Source of the DNA: Whalleya microplaca
Taxonomy: Eukaryota; Ascomycota; Sordariomycetes; Xylariales; Xylariaceae
Assembly: GCA_022497155.1 (NCBI GenBank)
Contig: MU385712.1
Coordinates: 247,765 to 311,764, forward strand
Direction: 5' to 3'
Length of the DNA stretch: 64,000 nt
This document shows positions 1 to 12,613 of this stretch, piece by piece. The stretch's first letter is position 1. Each line of letters begins with the position of its first letter. The position numbers and the translations under genes were made by a program. The notes under the pieces were generated by a model. The model was not told the DNA's origin. It did not search any database and saw only the letters and a list, made by a program, of their open reading frames with translations.

Positions 1-2247
1 ATCGACAATCAGGATGTAGTTTTGCTCTCTATGAAGGTTTCTGTTAAAAACAAGCGCAAACTTAGATTGCTGAGCGTGCGGCCGTGTACAAGCAAACCCT
101 TGTAATAGGTAAGTGGACCGGCTTTTGTAGTGAATTTATGCGTTCTTGAAATCACTTTAGGGGATCTTATAGATATGTGTTTCTTATTTTATCTGGCCTT
201 GTTAATATCGAAACATTTCCCTGAGAAATGGCAGAACGTCACCAGCTGACCAGTACTCTAGCCATTCTATGATTTTTAGCCTTGATTCAAAATTGGAGCT
301 TGTTCATTATTACGTTGATTTTAACAATTAGACAATACTTCACCTCGGGAATAATTTGATTAATGGAAATAGTCAGGAGATAAGATTATGTATAGGCTAT
401 GATACTGTCTTAAATGTTCAACCTAGATGTTTCAGCACTATATCTGATGTCGATGTAGCTTCTGGACTCATACAGACTTCGGGTTACAAAATACCTGGGA
501 CGGCAATGTACCAGCAATTCATACTGTATTGTAGAGGGATAATGAATTCTCTCGAGTCGATTCAACACTGAGGTCAAAAACTTTAGGTAACCATTCCTTT
601 TGATGGTACGGAAGCTCTAGACGATAACTGAGATCTTGTACTGAGACATAAGATAACTTTAATCTTTGAGGCGAAACAGCTAGTACTACGACGCAGCTTG
701 TGGTGGGTAACACGAAAACGCCGCTACAGCTTGTCTCGGAAACCCACAGAGTTACAGCAGTCACGAGAACAAAGCCTCACGAGAACAAAGTGAATTGAAG
801 ATGAGATAATTACAATTGATTGATAGCTTCATTATGATCAGGTTTAAATGCTTGACTAGATGGGATCAGCGCATCAAAATATCGCAGGATATCTAATATC
901 ACGAAATATGGGCAGAGGGTTACCAGCCTAGTATAGGTGTACGCATAGGCACACGGAGTTTGCCGCTTAACTCATCTAACTGAGAATATATTAAATCATC
1001 TAGTGTTCACTCCAGCTGCAAGCTAGCGAGCTCTGTTTCCTTCAAGGCTAGTATACAGGCATATGAAGAGCTAGGCGTTCGAGATGTCTCATGGCAGTGT
1101 TTCAGTGTTCCGAAGGCCGAGATATTGTACCGAATTGGCACACTACCACAGCCTTGCAGTCCAGCTCCGTTGTAATGAGCATGACATAGATCCTTTGTGT
1201 TTTTGAAACGGGAAAGGTGATTGTCATCTGTGCAAACCTCCCGCCAAGAGCTCCTGCGGCCACCAATCAACCTTTTGTGTCCCTGTGACAATGCCAGTAT
1301 TAAGCGAAACTGCATAATCGTACTACCTTGGTTTTGTGATATATTCGGTGATGACATGTGTTCCAGCTCGGTCTTAGCATCGCTTAAATTGCTCTGTTCA
1401 TCATCATATTTATAAGACCAATTATCAAGTCTACTGTAGGTGGCCCTCTCTTATATTGAACTCATAGTTTGATTATGTCTTTTCACTATTAGACACGCTG
1501 TGGTAGAGCGAGCTTAGCTACCATAATAATTTACACCGTAGTAATACTCGAATATACTTCCTGCGAAAAATCTTTATCTGGACGATGATGTGATCTTCGT
1601 GGACTGAGACAGATATTACAGACATACTTACCACCTCCAGTGTCTCATGCCGAGCCTGGATCAATTGTTGATGTTCTATAACCCAAGAACTAATACTAGG
1701 CCCGAGAAAATTTTCCCTTACTCTCGAATATAGACAACGGTCTACTGACAGGTAGTTCCTAAATGCTTATACCTAATATGATAACTACGTATGCCTGTTG
1801 GAAAAATCCGAACCCATATGCTATTGAATTAGTTGCTTTGCTTTACAGTTTACTGTCTAATTAGCATCTTGGCAGAACTGCTCTTTTGGGTCTCTGGCTG
1901 AGGATCGTGACCAATTAAAACCAACGCACTCTCGATTATACTATTACCTAGGTAGACACTTGGGCTTTCTGATTACCTAATAGTCAAGTACCTATGTATT
2001 TCCGATAACGATGGTGCGTGCGGGTCAACAAAGCTTCCGGCGGGGCTTATCTTATCGGGCGCATTTCAGTTGGAGTCACATTTCGACTCATACTTGAAAC
2101 GAGGGGCAGACAGCTTGACTTCCACATAATTCCGCTTTCCACTTACTTGGAACTCACTTCTCTCCTCCCCAAACCCCTTCTACGAACGAAGCAGACAAAT
2201 TCTGAAGAAGCCTCCGGTCACCCTTGTGTGGCCACTCTCCCGTAATC
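1..2247. other. 5' flank, no gene recognised
   Basis: This stretch holds only short open frames of fewer than 120 codons with many stops in all frames. None shows a recognisable domain or a convincing set of splice signals. Base composition is AT-leaning compared with the coding block that starts at 2248. I see no tRNA-like box pair and no clear transposon ends. The last few hundred bases presumably contain the promoter of the synthetase gene, but I could not pick out a TATA element. Confidence 0.6.
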
Positions 2248-4773
2248 ATGGCGGACCTTGCAGAAAGCACTGCTAAGCTGCAGCTCGACGAGGAGACCGG
2301 CGAAATGGTCTCGAAAGGTGAGTTGAAGAAGCGACAAAAGAAACGCGAGAAGGCCAAGGCGAAGGTGGCCGCGAAGAGCGAAGAGAAGGCGAATCCTGCG
2401 AAGCCGGCCCCCAAGCCAAAAGCGACGACCGAGGAGCCAACCATCGATCCCGACCAAATGTTCAAGGCCGGCTTCTTGGACGATGTCTTCAAGATCAGAC
2501 CTATGAAGCCCGTATTCACGCGCTTCCCTCCCGAGCCGAACGGATTTCTGCATATTGGACATGCGAAGGCCATTGCGATCAACTTCGGTTTCGCTAGATT
2601 TCATGGAGGCCAATGCTACCTTCGGTAAGAATGCGACAAGAATGCGATCTATGCGACGGCGGCGCGTCCTTGCTAACCCAAGCGCATAGCTATGATGACA
2701 CAAATCCCGAAGCAGAGGAGCAGGTTTATTTCGACGCTATTCTAGAGATGGTGGAATGGCTCGGCTTCAAGCCCTACAAGATCACCTACTCTTCGGATAA
2801 GTTCCAGAAGCTGTACGATCTCGCAGAGAAGCTGATCGAGCTGGAGAGAGCGTATGTGTGTCAGTGCAACGACACCGAGATCAAGCTCCAGCGCGGTGGA
2901 GAGAAAGGCACTGCTGGCCCACGCTACCGCTGCAAGCACGCCGAGCAGTCTGTCGAGGATAATCTGAAGAAATTCAGAGACATGAGAGATGGCCACTACA
3001 AGCCCCAGGAAGCTTTCCTCAGAATGAAGCAAGGTAGGCTTTCTAGTACAAACCGAGTCTAACGAGTTGCGCTGACTGTCTTATAGAGTAAGCCGTTAGC
3101 CAAGCCGGCCGCTAAAACATGCAAGAAGCTAACAGCCCCTAGCATAACTGATGGCAACCCCCAGATGTGGGATCTTGCCGCATACAGAGTTCTTGATGTA
3201 AGTATTCTTTTTATACGGATTCTGAAACTCAAACGTGAGCCCGAAACTGATACTGGTGACCGGGATCGTGTTTGAACCCCCTTAAGAACCATTCTTTTGC
3301 GTCTGCTAACGTCTACTCTGAAGACCCCGCATTTCCGCACTGGTTATAAGTGGAAAATCTACCCGACTTATGACTTCACGCATTGCCTGTGTGATTCTTT
3401 TGAGGGAATCGTAAGTACATCTCAACCATGAATGATATTGGTCTGCTCGGCTTACTAACATTTCTATTAGACACATTCCCTGTGTACCACTGAGTTCGGT
3501 ATGCACTCCTTGAATATTTCCCATTCTCTGATTTATGTCCGAGAAGGCTTCAAACGTGTCAATATTGACTGATGAGAATCCCCGCGCAATTTTGAAATGC
3601 CACCTTATATTTGCTAACTTTTATATGTTCAGTCCAGAGTAGAGTGAGCTACGAATGGTTGAACAAGACACTTGGCGTGTATGAGCCCATGCAACGGTAC
3701 GTTCACTGTTAATTAAGAGCCCTTAAAGAACGCACTCAACACACTTATCTGGGTTTACTAATTCACCTTGTAGGGAGTATGGTCGATTATCCATCACAGG
3801 CACAATCCTCTCCAAGAGAAAGATCCTCAAGCTTGTGGAAGAGAAGGTCGTCAGAGGATGGAACGACCCTCGTCTGTACACCCTGATTGGGATCAAGCGC
3901 CGAGGTGTTCCGCCCGGTGCCATCTTGGAGTTTGTTAACGAGCTCGGTGTCACAACGACCAACTCCGTCATCGAGATCAAGCGCTTCGAACAGGCTGTCA
4001 GAAAGTATCTTGAGCGCACAGTGCCACGATTAATGCTTGTTCTAGACCCTGTACCTGTAGTCATCGAAGATGCTGATGACCTGGACGGGAAGCCTCTCAC
4101 CATTCCCTTCAGCCCGAAAGACCCTAAGATGGGCACACATGATCTCGAGTTCTCTAAGACTGTCTACATCGATCGCTCAGATTTCAGAGAGGAAGATGAC
4201 CCGACATTCTTCCGCCTTGCTCCTGGAAAGGTAAGGAGATATTGTAACTTCGGATGCGTTGTCAGAATTTTACTGATTATTGTTACGTAGACTGTTGGAC
4301 TGCTCCAGGTGCCTTATCCTATCAAGGCAGTATCATTCACGAAGGACGACGCGACTGGCAAGGTCACGGAAATCAGAGCTGTGTTTGATCGAGAGAAGAA
4401 AAAGCCGAAGGCTTACATCCAGTGGGTGCCGTCCGAGGAAGCAGGATCTCGACGGGCCGAAGCAAGAGTATACAACTCGTTATTCAAGTCTAATAATCCT
4501 AATGACGCATCGGGAGGCTTCTTGGACGATGTCAACCCCGAAAGCGAGATCGTCTATCCGAACGCCCTGATCGAGTCTGGCTTCAACGAGGTCAAGCGGC
4601 GGGCCCCGTGGCCAGAGGCAGCGGGCGAGAGCGAGCTCGGCAAGGGAGGCCCTGAAAGCGTCCGTTTCCAAGCCATGCGGATCGCGTACTTCGCCTTGGA
4701 TTCGGACTCTACCGACGACCGCATTGTTCTTAACAGAATAGTGCCACTGAAAGAAGATGTGGGCAAGAGTTAG
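2248..4773 (+). CDS. GLN4: Glutaminyl-tRNA synthetase, cytosolic
   Basis: Charges tRNA-Gln with glutamine in the cytosol (class I aminoacyl-tRNA synthetase). The joined protein is 631 aa. A Lys-rich N-terminal extension (about residues 20-60) precedes a Rossmann core with the class I signature HIGH at 102-105. The KMSKS equivalent L-S-K-R-K-I lies near residue 335. The C-terminal beta-barrel ends in I-V-P-L-K-E-D-V. Residues after HIGH ([11 protein letters not shown]) and the [10 protein letters not shown] block fit GlnRS rather than GluRS. Exons: 2248-2624, 2690-3033, 3087 alone, 3143-3197, 3324-3410, 3471-3498, 3633-3696, 3774-4230, 4291-4773; total 1896 nt, divisible by three. I chose the ATG at 2248; an upstream in-frame ATG at 2224 would add only eight residues. 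The gene ends in TAG, so TAG is a normal stop here. Assignment is firm; only the 3034-3142 splicing is unusual. Confidence 0.96.
3087..3087 (+). other. Predicted one-nucleotide exon in GlnRS gene
   Basis: Intron 3034-3086 (GTAGGC...TTATAG) and intron 3088-3142 (GTAAGC, branch GCTAAC, CCTAG) are separated by a single A. Joining G (3033), A (3087) and C (3143) makes GAC (Asp), giving [13 protein letters not shown]. This keeps the spacing of the family between K-Q and P-Q-M-W. Skipping the A leaves 1895 coding bases and a frameshift. Reading through from 3034 hits TAA within 30 bases. One in-frame alternative exists: a single intron 3034-3135, which inserts two extra residues and places the GCTAAC branch site three bases from its AG. 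Confidence 0.72.
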
Positions 4774-5539
4774 AGCTAGAGCTTCAGGCGAGAACTGGGC
4801 ATTCGAGCGGACAGCGGGGCGGGCATAGCCGGCGGCGTACGAAATAGGTATACTTGATTTCCGATACCAATCAGTAGCAGAGGCGGTTTATTCGCCTTAA
4901 TGAGATTCCATTCATAAACTAAGAATGTGCATCGTTTGTGATACATTTGTATGAGTGAAGTAAGCGCGTATCGGCGCGAAATAATTCTTATCCCGCAGCA
5001 CTAAAGTGATATTCGCCATATTCATGATGACATCCTCGCTTCAGCTCTGGCTTGAGGGGAGGTCCTGTCTTGACATGCTTCCCCGAGATGGCATGCGAAA
5101 CTAGGTAGGCTGCTATGGGGTACGGCCTCATGCATCAATCTTGTTACGAAGTCTTTTATAAAATCGCCTTGTTCCCTTGGTAAGAACTTTGGCATCCTAT
5201 CAGCATACCAGAAGGCGTCTCTTTAATAACCCTAGTGGAGACCGCATCAAACAGCTCAACCTGACCCGGGACGGTTGTCAGCCACGGTGGCCGCGCACCG
5301 GGAAATCAATATTTGAAGGTCTAGGTCGAGCTACGGGTAGTCATACCGTGGGGATTCTGCGCTCAACGACTTGTTCAAAATTGCTGCAGCAGCGGTCGCA
5401 ATTTTGAGACCATGGATAACAAGGGCCATGGCCATAACACGTCTGAGGACTTGTACGCGACAAACCAATGGTGATATCAGCCTCTATAGCTTTATAGGTC
5501 CAAAGCCAATCAAGCCAGCCTCATACAACCAACTTACTT
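4774..5539. other. Convergent intergenic spacer
   Basis: Spacer between the 3' ends of the plus-strand synthetase gene and the minus-strand F-box gene, so it should hold two terminators and no promoters. I see only short open frames. No clear element was found. Confidence 0.6.
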
Positions 5540-7966
5540 TCACCGCCAGCATTCGGATTTATGATACCGTTCCGACCCATTCGTCCTCACAAGCTCCAGT
5601 TTGCCATCCCAGTGCGCCGCCGTGCCCCTCGTGCGAAGCCGGTACTCCTTGATCGCCGCAGCCACATCGCGCAACGGCGCAGAGCCCGCGCTTTTAACCG
5701 CCGTCTGAACGTTCCTGGGGAACATCATGGCGTCCCACGCCGCATAGAAGATGTACGACATCGGGGGCACGCCGGCGGCGACGTGGTTCGGCGTCGCGGG
5801 CCCGACGTCGGAGCGCAGGTCCGGGTCCTGCACGTTCCACATGTATTCGTTGACGGCGGCGTGCGGCCCGAGGACGCCGGGACCGATCCATACCGCCACG
5901 GAGTAGACGTTGCCGGTCCAGGAGCTCTTCGCGTCGACGTGGTGGGTTACGTATTCGGAGTCGACATCTGAGTACGGGTATGATTTTAGCCGGCCGGACG
6001 TCCATCGGCCGTAGGACTCTATCATATTAGTGGCATTTGAAGCGCTAGAGCTCGCTTGGGGTTTGCTCTTTGGTCTGGACGTAATTCCCGTGGAAGAATC
6101 AAAGAAGCTGGACGCCTCGTTGCCGAAATTCTCGTCGCTGGGATCGAGAAGCCTGTCGAAGTCCACATCTGAATCTGGTGCTGTGCCAGACGTATCTTCC
6201 GAAAAGTCGGGCGCTAACTCTAAACGGATATGTCGAAGACCTGGCAAAACTGATGGTCCACGACCGCTAGACAGCGCTCGGGCGCGATTGATAGCTTTCT
6301 GCTGTGCAGACACGAGATCTAAGAACCGGATCAGCTGCTCGATTATAGGGCCGGTTGACCGCGCGGGAATGTTGGTTAGTGCCAAAGAAGTGATGCGTGG
6401 GTTAGTATCTGGTACTAATGACTGAGGGTATATGCGACGGATATTATTCAGTAAGGGCCCCTCTGCAAGACGTAATGCCGATGCTAATGGAAGTCCTTCC
6501 ATGGAAACGCTCGGAACTTGTGTGACGATGGAATGATGGACTCGCAAAGATCTGATAGCAGATGATATGACAGGGCGGAAAAGGTATGCAGAGCCCGGAA
6601 GGCCCAAAACTCTCAACCGTTTGAAATCATTGCCTTGTTTGGTGTTTGGTTGGTTGCAGACACAAGAATCACACTCGAAATGTTCGAGTCGTCCTCGAGA
6701 CGTTCGTAGGAGCCTCTCAATCCCCGACACTGTGAATTTGCCCCCATTTAAGTAAAGGTGCGTGAGACCGCCGCTTATTGTGCGGGCATGACTTGTGGCC
6801 GAGATTGCTTCATGCAGAAGTGACTCTTTCACAGTATTCGCATCGTCGCGCTTCAGAGGAGAAAGTCCATTAGGGCGAACAACTTGCCACTCTTGTAAGT
6901 CCGTATAGTCGGCGCGTTGAGAGTACATAGGCGAATCTGCAAGATACCTCTCTGGGTGCTGAAAATGAGAGCTGGTATCAGATTCTTCAATCCATTCAAA
7001 GGGTCCATAGTTCCGACTGCCAATATTCTTTGGCAGGATAACTTTCCCTTCTTGTTCGAGGTGCGCGTCTGTGTGAAATGTCGAGGGCGGGAAACAATGT
7101 TCAACCAGGTCATCAATAATTTCATCTTCCAATTTGTTGTAGCTCAGGTCTAGACTCCATAACCGGCACCTAAAGGTCTGAAATAGAAGCCTGGCGGTTG
7201 AGTTGTCCACCTCCCTACCTGCTACCCGCAGCACCCGGAGTTCTGGCAACGATCTGGGGTTCAAGGATGAACGAATCGCCGTCCTAACGGAACCCGGAAT
7301 GAATGAAATGTCTATGAAAACCAAATCTCTAAAGAAACCCGAGTCGAATAGCTTAGGTGTGAGCTCCTGTCGGCAGCGGGCCAGGTCAAGCAACTGTAAG
7401 GATTGCGACGATAAGCGTGTAGCTATCAAAGACCCAGGATCAAGCTCTGGGTGCCCATCCACGAGTAGGCATATAAGATTCGGAAATATCTGAGGTAGGT
7501 ATTTGAAGCTTTCCGAGATGGCTCGTTCGCTTGCCTCGGATGAGTACAGCCCCGAAGCTCGTAGGGCAAACCCCCGAAAGTCAAGTGAAAGGACGTAAGA
7601 TCGGGTCTCGAGTCTCACATGCTTGACGTATTTGTTGATAAAACGACGATACCAAACCAGATCTAGGAGACGTCAGTCTAAGATGTATGTACCTGTAAAC
7701 TCAATGTTGTAGAAACGCGGGATATATCGCGGTGTTCAAGAGGTTCGGAATAAGCTGGGAAGCTAGGCCATACCATCATTCGGATGTAGTCCAAGACGCC
7801 TTATAATCACCAAAGGATCTTGCCAAAGACGAGGCGCAAACTTGCGATTGAACCGCCTATCAACTAAGCAACAACGATATAAGTCTATCACAGGAACGTA
7901 CGGAGCAACCAAGTCAATCCAATCCGGAGTGGTGGTTGCTTCTTCATATGATGGGAGGTCCTCCAT
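5540..7966 (-). CDS. F-box/leucine-rich-repeat protein
   Basis: Likely substrate-recognition subunit of an SCF ubiquitin ligase. Two exons, 7966-7774 and 7662-5540 (intron 7663-7773, GTATGG...CTCCTAG), join in frame to 771 aa. The N-terminus carries a degenerate F-box: D-L-V-A-P-Y-V-P followed by Y-R-C-C-L-V-D-R-R-F-N-R-K-F-A-P-R-L-W. Irregular Leu-rich repeats follow (for example R-L-W-S-L-D-L-S-Y-N-K-L). A Ser-rich linker leads to a C-terminal domain with A-V-W-I-G-P-G-V-L-G-P-H that I do not recognise from other families. The frame ends at TGA 5540-5542. The substrate cannot be inferred. The F-box is weak enough that another Leu-rich fungal family cannot be excluded. Confidence 0.82.
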
Positions 7967-8902
7967 AGCGACCTATGGACTGATATCGATGAAATACATT
8001 GATCATGATGTATTGGGAGGAAGTGAAGTTGATATAGGACGACTCGTCACTGGCCAGTCAAGGTGCTGTAGCAGGAGTGGCTGATGTCATAGGATGACAC
8101 TTCAGCTTGCACCGCCACATTGGCAATCCGGCATGTTATTTACACATTCGTACGAACCCGTGGTATTCAAGCTATATATTCATTGACCTTTAGATATCTA
8201 TTGCCTGAATATAAATATTAAGTAAGAGTTGAATTATAGGGCAAGATGCTTCATAGCTAAAGGTGAGCGTATCATCACAATAGATGATTTTGATATGTGT
8301 GAATAACCTCATGCGTTTTATAAGTAGGTCGAACAGTGAATAAAATGACTGGGCTGTCTTAAATTGCCAACGCAATAAACCACTAGAACCGCGACTTGAT
8401 TTAGTTTAAATTGAATCGAGTCAAGTCAATTCCAGTCAAACTAGTATATGACGGGTTGGTTGCGCTGTGAGGCTTTGTTGGATAGCTTACAATCATAATA
8501 ACGGGAATGAGCAATGTCCTCGGCCCTGGGAGTCTACCTCGGTCCCGGATAGGAAGCTATAGTACATAGAACAATTACTTAAATTGCAGTACAGCTTTCA
8601 TTGAGGTATTGATGATTTTGGAGACCTGATAGCATCTGATATATTCTACTACAAAGTCTCACGACAACACTAACACAGACTATCCACCTCAACCCCTGTC
8701 CTGCATGCAAGCAAGCTCAAGCTAAGTGGCTAACATAGGCCTCGGCTTCTTTAGCTTAGCCCCTCCACTTAATCTGTAGAGCTTCACTAACCACGGTAAT
8801 GAGTAGCTTCCAACATTGACCTCCTGGGGAGGCTGATAAGATGCGGGATTCCTTGGAGATTTTTCGTATCCAGATCAATACCTCTTCTAGTAAGTAAATA
8901 TT
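7967..8902. other. Divergent promoter region
   Basis: Spacer between the divergently transcribed F-box and SDR genes; it must contain both promoters. It is AT-rich with only short open frames. I found no convincing shared operator. Confidence 0.5.
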
Positions 8903-9973
8903 ATGTCTGATACAGCAAAGCAAAGGATACAAGCTCTAGGCGACCAGCTTTCCCCGCCGACTACCTTCGAAGGAATCCCGGCGATTAAGAAGGTCGCCGG
9001 CAAATCCGCTGGGCCCCGAGTCGAAGGGAAGGTCGTCATCATCACTGGTACGTCAATTGACTTCTCTTGAAGATAGCTGCGAGAATAGGACAGTTGTTAA
9101 CATACGCGTCACGTCTCTAGGGGCAAACTCGATTCTGGGTATTGGTCGTGCAAGCGCGCATCAGTTCGCTGAGAACGGCGCAAAGGCGATCTACATCTGC
9201 GACTACGACAACAAGAACCTCGAGACACATAAGCGCGAGATTAATTCGTTATATCCCAAGGTCGAAGTCCATGTGCGTCAATTCGATGCAGCTGACGAGA
9301 AGGCTGTGAAGGCAGTGGTGGATCATGCCTTAGACACATACGGCCGGCTGGATGTATTCTTTGCGAACGCTGGCATTGTGGGCCGCCCGACGCGGTTCAC
9401 TGATATAGGGAAGGACGAGTTCATGAAGGTGATGGACACGAATGTCGCAAGGTTAGTCCATGAATACGTATACCATTACAGTCAGCAGAAGACGGCCCTA
9501 ACGCTACATTGCCTAGCGTGTTTCTCGCCGCGAAATATGCAGCACCTGCTATGACGAAGACGTCAGGAGAGAAGAAGGTGTCTTCGGGGAGCATTATTGG
9601 CACTGCTTCTGTCGCTGGACTGCGATCGAATGCTGGCACTACACCCTACGCTGCGTCCAAGGCAGCTGTCATCTCCATCGCTCAGACGACAGCATACCAA
9701 CTCGCGGGGACGGGAATCCGCGTCAATGCCATCTGCCCGGGGCTGATCGAAACCGGGATGACAGCACCAACTTTCGAGACGGCACGGGCTCGAGGGACGG
9801 AGAAGAAGATTGGCCAACTAAACCCATTACAGAGAGGCGGAAGCGCTGACGAGATTGCCCGTGTTGCCCTCTTCCTTGGCTCAGATGAATCTAGCTATGT
9901 GAATGGCCAAGCCTGGGCTGTTGATGGTGGCCTGAGTGCTGGACACCCCTTTGTACCCGGCAAATTGGCATAG
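8903..9973 (+). CDS. Short-chain dehydrogenase/reductase
   Basis: NAD(P)-dependent oxidoreductase, 310 aa, substrate unknown. Three exons: 8903-9047, 9121-9451, 9517-9973 (933 nt). It has the nucleotide-binding turn [10 protein letters not shown] near residue 48. This is two residues longer than the usual TGxxxGxG, a spacing I associate with a fungal SDR subfamily. Also present are a D-x-D-N cofactor-preference region, F-F-A-N-A-G, a Ser in I-I-G-T-A-S-V-A-G, the catalytic Y-A-A-S-K, and P-G-L-I-E-T-G-M. The C-terminal [11 protein letters not shown] is typical of classical SDRs. The last intron, 9452-9516, carries a CTAAC branch. No neighbour suggests a pathway; the nearest, an intradiol dioxygenase downstream on the same strand, could share aromatic catabolism, but that is speculation. 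Confidence 0.92.
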
Positions 9974-11282
9974 GCAAATAGCCAAGCGTGCACATACGGG
10001 TGAAGATGTAACGGTTACAGTTCATATGTTTATACTACTAATTTTTGTCTCCATCAGTATGGTCAAGGATGGCGAGTTCGAAAGATCGAGAGCTTTACAA
10101 ATTGTATCCGTCGCCGCTGGCTGCCCGCTTTCCTTCGGGTTCATACCTTGGTTACTATTATCTCCTGTCCTATTGGCTCTTATCGAGTCCTATCACCTGA
10201 TTTGCACATGTAGGTGATAGCAAGCAAGGCGGAGAAGAATATCAGGATGGCCTTGGCTGAGGATTCAAGTGGATCTTAACTACCGTTCCTCCCTAGAAAC
10301 ACTTGGACAATAGGCGGTTGAAGCACCGCTGGACGCCTGACACCGTCCGCATTGTAATATCCCCACCTATCACAACTTCTAAGGCAGAGCAACAAAATGC
10401 AGGAGACCTGCAAGGTTACTCCAACGTGCTTCAAGCCTCGTAGGAGAGACTCTGTATACTACTGTAAGTCCTTGGCGCTCTCTTAATCTGGTAGACTGTA
10501 GGAGAGCCGCGCGTCTACGTTACATTGGTAATTGCGTTAGATTGATATTCTTTACATGCTATGCTTCATCCGAAATGCGTTTCTACGGAACATTAGACCT
10601 CAACGCCGCAAAGTTTCAAAACGAGGAGAATCGGAGATGGTAGGCGACAGAACCTCCTTCTATACTAGTACAAGAGTGCTTGATGTCTCCACACCAGGAA
10701 CTGACAGACTTCTAGGGGTTACAGACCTCTATAGGCCCTTTCCGAGCTCCTCCCCCCACATTCCGAAACTCTCGGCGCAGTTCCTCTCCACCCCAGTACC
10801 ACCTCCTCATAGATCCTTTCATATTCTTCTGACCCAACCGGGCCTTCAGTATCGCAGTGCTTTCAAATGCTATGTCTTTATTGGCTATCAAGACCTACCT
10901 ATTTCGGCTACCAGCCGAGGTGAGCTGGGGGTCCCTTGATTTGACTCGATATGAGATCCCTGGGGGATCTGTGAACCCAGCAGCCGACAAGAGCGACCCG
11001 GCAAAAGCCAATTTAGGAGGGTGCTTGATATCATCGTTAGGGTCAAAGGACAAGAGCGTCGCAACGTTGGATTTTGCGTGCTACAGGCTGTGATCGAGGC
11101 TTCGACCGGGCGGCTACTCGCCGGCAATATAGACCTTATCATGTAAATAGGCGAGGCTATAAAGACGATGACGGATCTCCAAGTTGTTCGTGTTTGGACT
11201 CGCCTCCATCCCAACCAAGGCTTTCACTCTTTTTACAGCCCTTCGTTCTCTCGAGATTTCAGGTATCCCCTTTCGAGTGACA
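9974..11282. other. Intergenic, dioxygenase upstream region
   Basis: Contains two overlapping open frames around 10556-11093 with low-complexity, proline/serine-rich translations and no recognisable domain; I do not regard them as genes. The 3' part is the promoter of the intradiol dioxygenase gene. Confidence 0.5.
11157..11164 (+). promoter_or_regulatory. Candidate TATA element of dioxygenase gene
   Basis: CTATAAAG lies 119 bases upstream of the chosen ATG at 11283, a suitable distance for a fungal TATA box with a short leader. A CT-rich stretch follows between it and the ATG, as often seen near fungal transcription starts. No experimental support. Confidence 0.4.
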
Positions 11283-12613
11283 ATGGTTAACGTACGTGCA
11301 ATCGCCGCCTCTCTGGCGGTCTCCTCCTTCATCGGAGCCACTGTTGCCCATCCGGGCGACAGCCAAGAGGTGAAGAACTATGAGAGGGCTATGCACAAGC
11401 ATGCTCAGGCTGGCGCTCGCCGTGCTATCAGCAGCTGTGCGGCTTCCCCTCACTCTGCCGCTTTGAAGGCTCGCTCGATCGCTCGCCGTGCTGCCACTGC
11501 CCAGAGCCTTCGTGAGAAGCGCGGCCTCTCAGACAGTAAGTTATACTACCCCTTTAGGTAGTACTAGTAACTAATTCCATGATAGAGCGCATGAAGTCCA
11601 AGCGAGACCAGGCAGAGCTTGAGAAGTACTTGAATGTCACTCACGATGCTTCCGAGCTAGGCTACGACTTAGACACCCCACTGGACACCATCTTTGACTC
11701 AAACTCGACCTGCGCGCTTGTCCCCGAGGTCACCATTGGTCCCTACTGGGTCTCAGGAGAGCTGATCAGGGTGAGTGAAGAACTCTTATACATGATCCGA
11801 TTTATTATCAGTTTTGTCTACATTATTAATTCAGGCCTTTTCTTTGGGCCCTGGATATGTCCCTTTCTACTTTGACATCACAAAGGCCGTTGCTAACATT
11901 AATACTGGTAGGCTGATGTCACTGAGAGCGAGCCAGGAGTGCCACTCCACCTCGACCTGCAATTCATAGACATCAACACCTGCTCATCTGTCCCCAATAT
12001 GCTTGTTGACATCTGGCACTGCAACTCCACCGGAGTCTACTCCGGCGTCTCATCGATGGGACAGGGCGGTCTCGACAGCACTTACGGACGCGGTATCCAG
12101 CCCACTGACGACGATGGCGTAGTCCAGTTCGACACGGTCTTCCCAGGCCACTACCAAGGCCGAACGCCGCACATCCACCTGATGAGCACCGAGAACGCGA
12201 CCGTGCTACCCAACAGCACGTATCTGACGGACGGCAAGCCGAACCACATCGGCCAGCTGTTCTTCGACCAGAGCCTCATCGACGCCGTCGAGCTGCTTGA
12301 GCCCTACAACACCAACACGCAGCCCCTGACCCTCAACGTCGACGACGGCATCGACGCCCAGACCTCCACCACCGAGTACGACCCCTTCGTCGACTACGTC
12401 CTGCTTGGCAGCGAGCTCCAGGACGGTCTCCTGGCCTACCTGACAGTTTTCGTCGATACCACCCTCAACCAGACCTCCCAGGCCCACGCTGCTGCCCACT
12501 ACTACGAGGGAGGCGGTGTTACGAACCCCGACGGCGGATTCCCTGGCGGCCCAGGCGGTCCTGGTGGCCCTGGTGGCCCTGGTGGCCCAGGAGGCCCTCC
12601 TCCTGGAAACTAG
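11283..12613 (+). CDS. Secreted intradiol ring-cleavage dioxygenase
   Basis: Non-haem Fe(III) enzyme of the catechol/protocatechuate dioxygenase family, probably secreted. The 379 aa protein starts with a hydrophobic signal-like segment (M-V-N-V-R-A-I-A-A-S-L-A-V) followed by a likely cleavage near A-H-P. An Arg/Ala-rich, propeptide-like stretch comes next. The catalytic domain shows all four expected iron ligands: Tyr189 (G-V-Y-S-G), Tyr227 (G-H-Y-Q-G-R), His233 and His235 (T-P-H-I-H). Exons: 11283-11535, 11586-11770, 11912-12613; 1140 nt in total. I preferred the ATG at 11283 over an in-frame 11184 because it places the signal sequence at the N-terminus. The protein ends in a Gly-Pro repeat. 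Extracellular fungal members are linked to lignin- or tannin-derived aromatics; the substrate here is not known. Confidence 0.93.
12541..12605 (+). repeat. GGP codon repeat in dioxygenase C-terminus
   Basis: About six tandem copies of a 9-base unit coding Gly-Gly-Pro, at the very end of the dioxygenase frame just before P-P-P-G-N and TAG. Third positions vary between units, so this is not a fresh slippage expansion. The resulting tail should be flexible and disordered. Confidence 0.9.

Noticed and set aside
5540..7966. F-box/LRR protein as a member of the borosin cluster, as in the omphalotin locus
   Set aside because: It lies 24 kb away with unrelated housekeeping genes, including the phosphate carrier, in between.
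10556..11093. Overlapping open frames of 127 and 78 codons before the dioxygenase
   Set aside because: No domain, low-complexity translation and no splice structure; probably promoter and leader DNA.
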